From positions 4,340,001 to 4,404,000 of the forward strand of contig NZ_AP027291.1 in assembly GCF_030295745.1 (NCBI RefSeq): a stretch of 64,000 bases of DNA, written 5' to 3'. Below are positions 61,801 through 64,000 of the stretch, in pieces. This DNA is from Mycolicibacterium sp. TUM20985. Lineage in GTDB: Bacteria > Actinomycetota > Actinomycetes > Mycobacteriales > Mycobacteriaceae. A program made the position numbers and the translations under genes. Each line of letters opens with the position of its first letter. Position 1 is the stretch's first letter. The notes below the pieces were generated by a model that saw only the letters and a list, made by a program, of their open reading frames with translations, searched no databases and was not told the DNA's origin.

Positions 61801-61832
61801 GTCAGCTTCGGCATTCGTGCCGCGGGCCGCAT
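58830..61832 (-). CDS. UPF0182 family large membrane protein
   Basis: This is a protein of about 1000 aa. The N-terminal third contains about seven membrane helices, beginning LIALALAVVLLLLIGPRLID. A large outer domain of about 550 residues follows, then a Pro/Gly/Ala-rich linker (about residues 890-950) and a helical tail (AAKSAALQGVQTALDAMQQA). The order beside the PDZ/Lon-like protease and the DUF2342 gene matches M. tuberculosis Rv3193c-Rv3195 as I recall it. The function is unknown. ATG 61832 is preferred over GTG 61838. Confidence 0.9.
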   Translation of the reverse strand: MRPAARMPKLTRRSRILIALALAVVLLLLIGPRLIDTYVDWLWFGELGYRSVFTTTVLTRLVVFLVSAILIGGVVFAALALAYRNRPVFVPTVGPNDPVARYRTSVMARLRLFGIGIPVFIGLLAGIVGQTYWTQVQLFLHGGEFGVTDPQFGMDLGFYAFELPFYRLILSFLFVATFLALVANLLGHYLFGGIRLSGRTGAVSRSARIQLVTLVGTLVLLKAFAYWLDRYELLSHTRGGKPFTGAGYTDINAVLPAKLILLAIALICAVAVFSAVFLRDLRIPAIGVVLLLLSSMIVGAGWPLIVEQFSVKPNAAQKESEYISRSIAATRQAYGLTDQSVTYRDYSGDAATTAQQVASDRATTSNIRLLDPTIVGPAFTQFQQGKNFYSFPDQLSIDRYNGADGNLRDYVVAARELNPDRLIENQRDWINRHSVYTHGNGFIASPANTVRGVANDPNQNGGYPEFLASVVGANGSVVQPGPAPLDQPRIYYGPIIANTAEDYAIVGKNGVDREYDYETNTETKNYTYGGTGGVPVGDWMARSVFAAKYAERNFLFSNVIGENSRILFNRDPAQRVEAVAPWLTTDTSVYPAIVNKRMVWIVDGYTTLDNYPYSELTSLSSATADSNEVALNRLALDKQVSYIRNSVKATVDAYDGTVTLYAQDEADPVLKAWQAVFPGTVKPKSEISPELQEHLRYPEDLFKVQRALLAKYHVDDPVTFFSTSDFWDVPLDPNPTASSFQPPYYIVAKDIASNDNSASFQLTSAMNRFRRDFLAAYISASSDPSTYGKITVLTIPGQVNGPKLAFNAISTDTAVSQDLGVIGRDNQNRIRWGNLLTLPVAQGGLLYVAPVYASPGASDAASSYPRLIRVAMLYNDKVGYGPTVSDALDELFGAGAGATATGPAPTDLPNGQPAPAANPTPGQPQGTPPPSQGRAPEVPVPVGAVPGGTTQLTAAKSAALQGVQTALDAMQQAQESGNFAEYGQALQNLDDAMAKYRDAK

Positions 61833-61904
61833 CCCCACTCGTCAACTCCAGTCTCGGTTTCACGCCGCCATTCGACGTGCCATAACTCTACGCATCCGAC
61901 GCCA

Positions 61905-62005
61905 GTACATCCCCCGGTCGCTCCGCTCCTGCCCTCCGGTACATTCCCCGGTCGCTCCGCTCCTGCCCGCCGGTACATTCCCCGGTCGCTCCGCTCCTGC
62001 CCTCC
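61905..62005. repeat. 34-bp tandem repeat, three copies (minisatellite)
   Basis: Copies begin at GTACAT 61905, 61939 and 61973, exactly 34 bases apart, and differ at only a few positions. The unit is GTACATTCCCCGGTCGCTCC followed by GCTCCTGCCCTCCG, so each copy holds CGGTCGCTCCGCTCCTG. It lies between the PDZ protease gene and the UPF0182 gene. Copy number is likely variable between strains. Confidence 0.9.
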
Positions 62006-62015
62006 AAGGGACTTC

Positions 62016-63047
62016 TCAGCAATGGGGCGGTTCGCCACCGGCGGAATAGGTCTTCAATGCTTCGACGGCGCCGGTGAGGTTCTCGACCCGAATCAACTGC
62101 AGACCGTCGTCGTGGGCCGACACCGCCTCGTCGCAGTTCTCCGAGGGGACCATGAACACCGTCGCGCCGGCCTCCTTGGCGGCGTACATCTTGTGCGTGA
62201 TGCCGCCGATCGGGCCGACCTTGCCGTCGCCGGTGATCGTCCCGGTGCCTGCCACGAACTTGCCGCCGTTGATGTCACCCGTCGTGAGCTTGTCCACGAC
62301 CGCGAGGCTGAACATCAGGCCCGCGGACGGTCCGCCGATGTTGGCGAGGTTGAAGTCGATGGTGAACGGCGCCCATGGCGCGTCGAGCACCCCGACCCCG
62401 AGGAAGCCGTAGTCGCGGTCGGGGTTGTCGCCCAGCGTGATCGTGGTCGTGCCGAGCGAGCCATCCTTGCGGCGATAGTCGATCACCAGCTGGTCACCGG
62501 GTTTAGTGGCCTTCAGAATGCCGGTGAACTCGTCGAGGTTGGCCACCTGCCGGTCGTTGACCAGGTCGATCGCGTCGCCCTCCTGCAGCTTCCCCGCCGA
62601 CGGCCCCGGATCCGTGACGTTCTGCACGGTGACGGCCTCGGGATACTTCAGGAAACCCAGCGCCGCGTACTCCGCACTGTCCTCGGACTGCTTGAAGTCG
62701 CCCGCGTTCTCCTTGTCGATGTCGTCCCTCGACTTGTCTGGCGGATAGACCAGGTCGCGGGGCACCAGCTGCTCGTTTCCCGACATCCACAGCCGCAGAG
62801 CCTGGCCGAGCGTCAAGCCGTCGCTCTGGCTGACCGTCGTCATGTTGAGGTTCCCCGACGTGGGTTGCACCTCGGTGCCCTTGATGTCGACGACCTGCTT
62901 CCCCTCGACGTCGCCCAGGGTGTTGAACGTCGGACCGGGGCCGAGACCCACGAAGGGAACCGTTACTGCCGACAGCAGTAGACCGAACGCGACGATCGGC
63001 ACCAGCGCCACCACCAGCGTCAAGACCCGCCTGTTCGCACCACCCAT
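62016..63047 (-). CDS. membrane-anchored PDZ/Lon-like serine protease (YlbL family)
   Basis: This protein of about 343 aa has one N-terminal membrane helix (VLTLVVALVPIVAFGLLLSAV). A PDZ domain (about residues 135-195, VTDPGPSAGKLQEGDAIDLVND) and a C-terminal Lon-type protease domain follow. The Ser-Lys dyad is visible: S241 in NIGGPSAGLMFSL and K286 in GPIGGITHKMYAAKEAG. ATG 63047 was chosen because it begins just before the helix; GTG 63083 is an alternative. It is the counterpart of Rv3194c by order. It probably processes exported or membrane substrates. Confidence 0.88.
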   Translation of the reverse strand: MGGANRRVLTLVVALVPIVAFGLLLSAVTVPFVGLGPGPTFNTLGDVEGKQVVDIKGTEVQPTSGNLNMTTVSQSDGLTLGQALRLWMSGNEQLVPRDLVYPPDKSRDDIDKENAGDFKQSEDSAEYAALGFLKYPEAVTVQNVTDPGPSAGKLQEGDAIDLVNDRQVANLDEFTGILKATKPGDQLVIDYRRKDGSLGTTTITLGDNPDRDYGFLGVGVLDAPWAPFTIDFNLANIGGPSAGLMFSLAVVDKLTTGDINGGKFVAGTGTITGDGKVGPIGGITHKMYAAKEAGATVFMVPSENCDEAVSAHDDGLQLIRVENLTGAVEALKTYSAGGEPPHC

Positions 63048-63139
63048 CACGGAGCCCACATTAGGGGTGTCGTCTGCGTTCACTGTCGGCGTGACCCGGG
63101 AACCGACACCGACGACGTCGGGTGAGTACCGTGGATGCC

Positions 63140-64000
63140 ATGTCTGACCTGCCCTTCGGCTTCTCCTCGGGAGACGACCCGGAACGAGACGACCGCAAGA
63201 ACCCGAACGAGAAGTCGCCGGGAGATCCGTTCGGCTTCGGCGGCGGTGACTTCGACATGAACAACCTGGGTCAGATCTTCTCCAAGCTCGGCGAGATGTT
63301 CAGTGGCGCCGGCACCTCGATGGCGGGCGGATCGCAGGCCGGGCCGGTGAACTACGACCTGGCGCGCCAACTCGCGTCCAGCTCGATCGGGTTCGTCAAA
63401 CCGGTGCCCGAGCAGACCACTGCGGCCGTCGCCGACGCCGTGCGATTGGCCGACACCTGGCTCGACGGTGTCACCCCCCTTCCGGCAGGCACGACGAAGT
63501 CGGTGGCATGGACGCCCAGCGAATGGGTCGACAACACCCTCGCCACGTGGAAGCGGTTGTGCGACCCGGTCGCCGAGCAGATGTCGACGGTGTGGGCGTC
63601 GGCCCTGCCCGACGAGGCCAAGGCGATGGCGGGCCCGCTGATGGCGATGATGACGCAGATGGGCGGGATGGCGTTCGGCTCCCAGCTGGGTCAGGCCCTC
63701 GGCACGTTGTCACGGGAAGTGTTGACCTCCACCGACATTGGGCTACCACTAGGCCCCAAGGGCGTGGCGGTGCTGATGCCCGATGCCATCGAGTCGCTGG
63801 CCGACGGGCTCGAGCAGCCGCGGAGCGAGATCATGATGTTCCTGGCGGCTCGGGAAGCCGCCCATCACCGCCTGTTCAGCCACGTGCCATGGCTGTCGAC
63901 GCAGCTGCTCAGCGCCGTCGAGGCGTTCGCCCGCGGCATGAAGGTCGACATGTCCGGCATCGAGGGCTTCGCCGCGGGCTTCGATCCCGCCTCGCTCGCC
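63140..64000 (+). CDS. DUF2342/zinc-dependent metalloprotease-like protein (partial, runs off the window)
   Basis: The open frame begins at ATG 63140 and continues past the end of the window (287 residues seen). A Gly/Asp/Phe-rich start (DLPFGFSSGDDP) is followed by a segment with WTPSEWVDNTLATWKRL. A REAAHHRLF motif near residue 240 is typical of actinobacterial DUF2342 proteins annotated as zinc metalloproteases. By order it corresponds to Rv3195. It is divergent from the PDZ protease gene. The actual activity is not established. Confidence 0.85.
   Translation, partial: MSDLPFGFSSGDDPERDDRKNPNEKSPGDPFGFGGGDFDMNNLGQIFSKLGEMFSGAGTSMAGGSQAGPVNYDLARQLASSSIGFVKPVPEQTTAAVADAVRLADTWLDGVTPLPAGTTKSVAWTPSEWVDNTLATWKRLCDPVAEQMSTVWASALPDEAKAMAGPLMAMMTQMGGMAFGSQLGQALGTLSREVLTSTDIGLPLGPKGVAVLMPDAIESLADGLEQPRSEIMMFLAAREAAHHRLFSHVPWLSTQLLSAVEAFARGMKVDMSGIEGFAAGFDPASLA

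Noticed and set aside
61905..62005. CRISPR array
   Set aside because: The three 34-bp units are contiguous with no variable spacers, so it is a tandem repeat. No cas genes are present.
1..64000. insertion sequences or prophage genes
   Set aside because: I saw no transposase, integrase or phage structural gene and no paired terminal repeats, despite several remnants that suggest rearrangement.

Overview
The window is high-GC actinobacterial DNA and almost certainly comes from a Mycolicibacterium/Mycobacterium-type chromosome. The evidence is gene content: an NADH dehydrogenase I operon end (nuoKLMN), an aofH-like amine oxidase back-to-back with an hpx-like hydrolase, a complete yrbE/mce operon with mce-associated genes, and a UPF0182 giant membrane protein beside a PDZ/Lon-like protease and a DUF2342-type metalloprotease. 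The last three match the order I recall for M. tuberculosis Rv3193c-Rv3195. Frequent GTG starts and 4-base stop/start overlaps fit this.

Layout. 1-5052: nuoK end, nuoL, nuoM, nuoN. 5062-10030: crotonase-like protein, an internally deleted RclA-type flavoprotein remnant, VOC protein, a TetR gene divergent from an APH-like kinase plus partner, and a tiny secreted protein. 10031-17282: intergenic repeats, EthA/MymA-like monooxygenase, aofH, hpx, quinone oxidoreductase, CocE/NonD hydrolase and a small membrane protein. 17428-22920: a polar amino acid ABC transporter, then a galactose operon (DeoR regulator, galT, galK). 22925-30860: SDR, orphan family-5 binding protein, TetR, agmatinase-type ureohydrolase, covalent-FAD oxidoreductase, APC permease and a 5'-truncated DUF4239 remnant.

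30979-42579 is the most interesting block. It holds a copper membrane monooxygenase operon of the AMO/pMMO superfamily in the order C-A-B (hydrocarbon monooxygenase type, hmoCAB). Downstream are two small membrane proteins, a His-containing lipoprotein, a polytopic membrane protein and a GAF/winged-helix regulator. Upstream is an AcoR-like regulator, divergent from an aldehyde dehydrogenase that converges on an NDMA-type alcohol dehydrogenase. Together they could oxidise a short alkane or alkene to alcohol, aldehyde and acid. Copper ligands are conserved in HmoB (H48, H153, H155) and HmoC (D136, H140, H153). A perfect 16-bp hairpin lies between hmoC and hmoA, and a TAACTGTCC element is shared by the hmoC and alcohol dehydrogenase upstream regions.

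42704-57554: one long minus-strand operon, yrbEA-yrbEB-mceABCDEF, four mce-associated genes, a membrane protein built from two 250-residue repeats, and an SCO6745-like protein. 57775-58617: remnants of an XRE/MmyB regulator and of another gene beside the initiator tRNA-Met gene. 58830-64000: conserved backbone with a three-copy 34-bp minisatellite at 61905-62005. Accessory genes between conserved backbone genes next to a tRNA gene suggest insertion or turnover there; this is inference.
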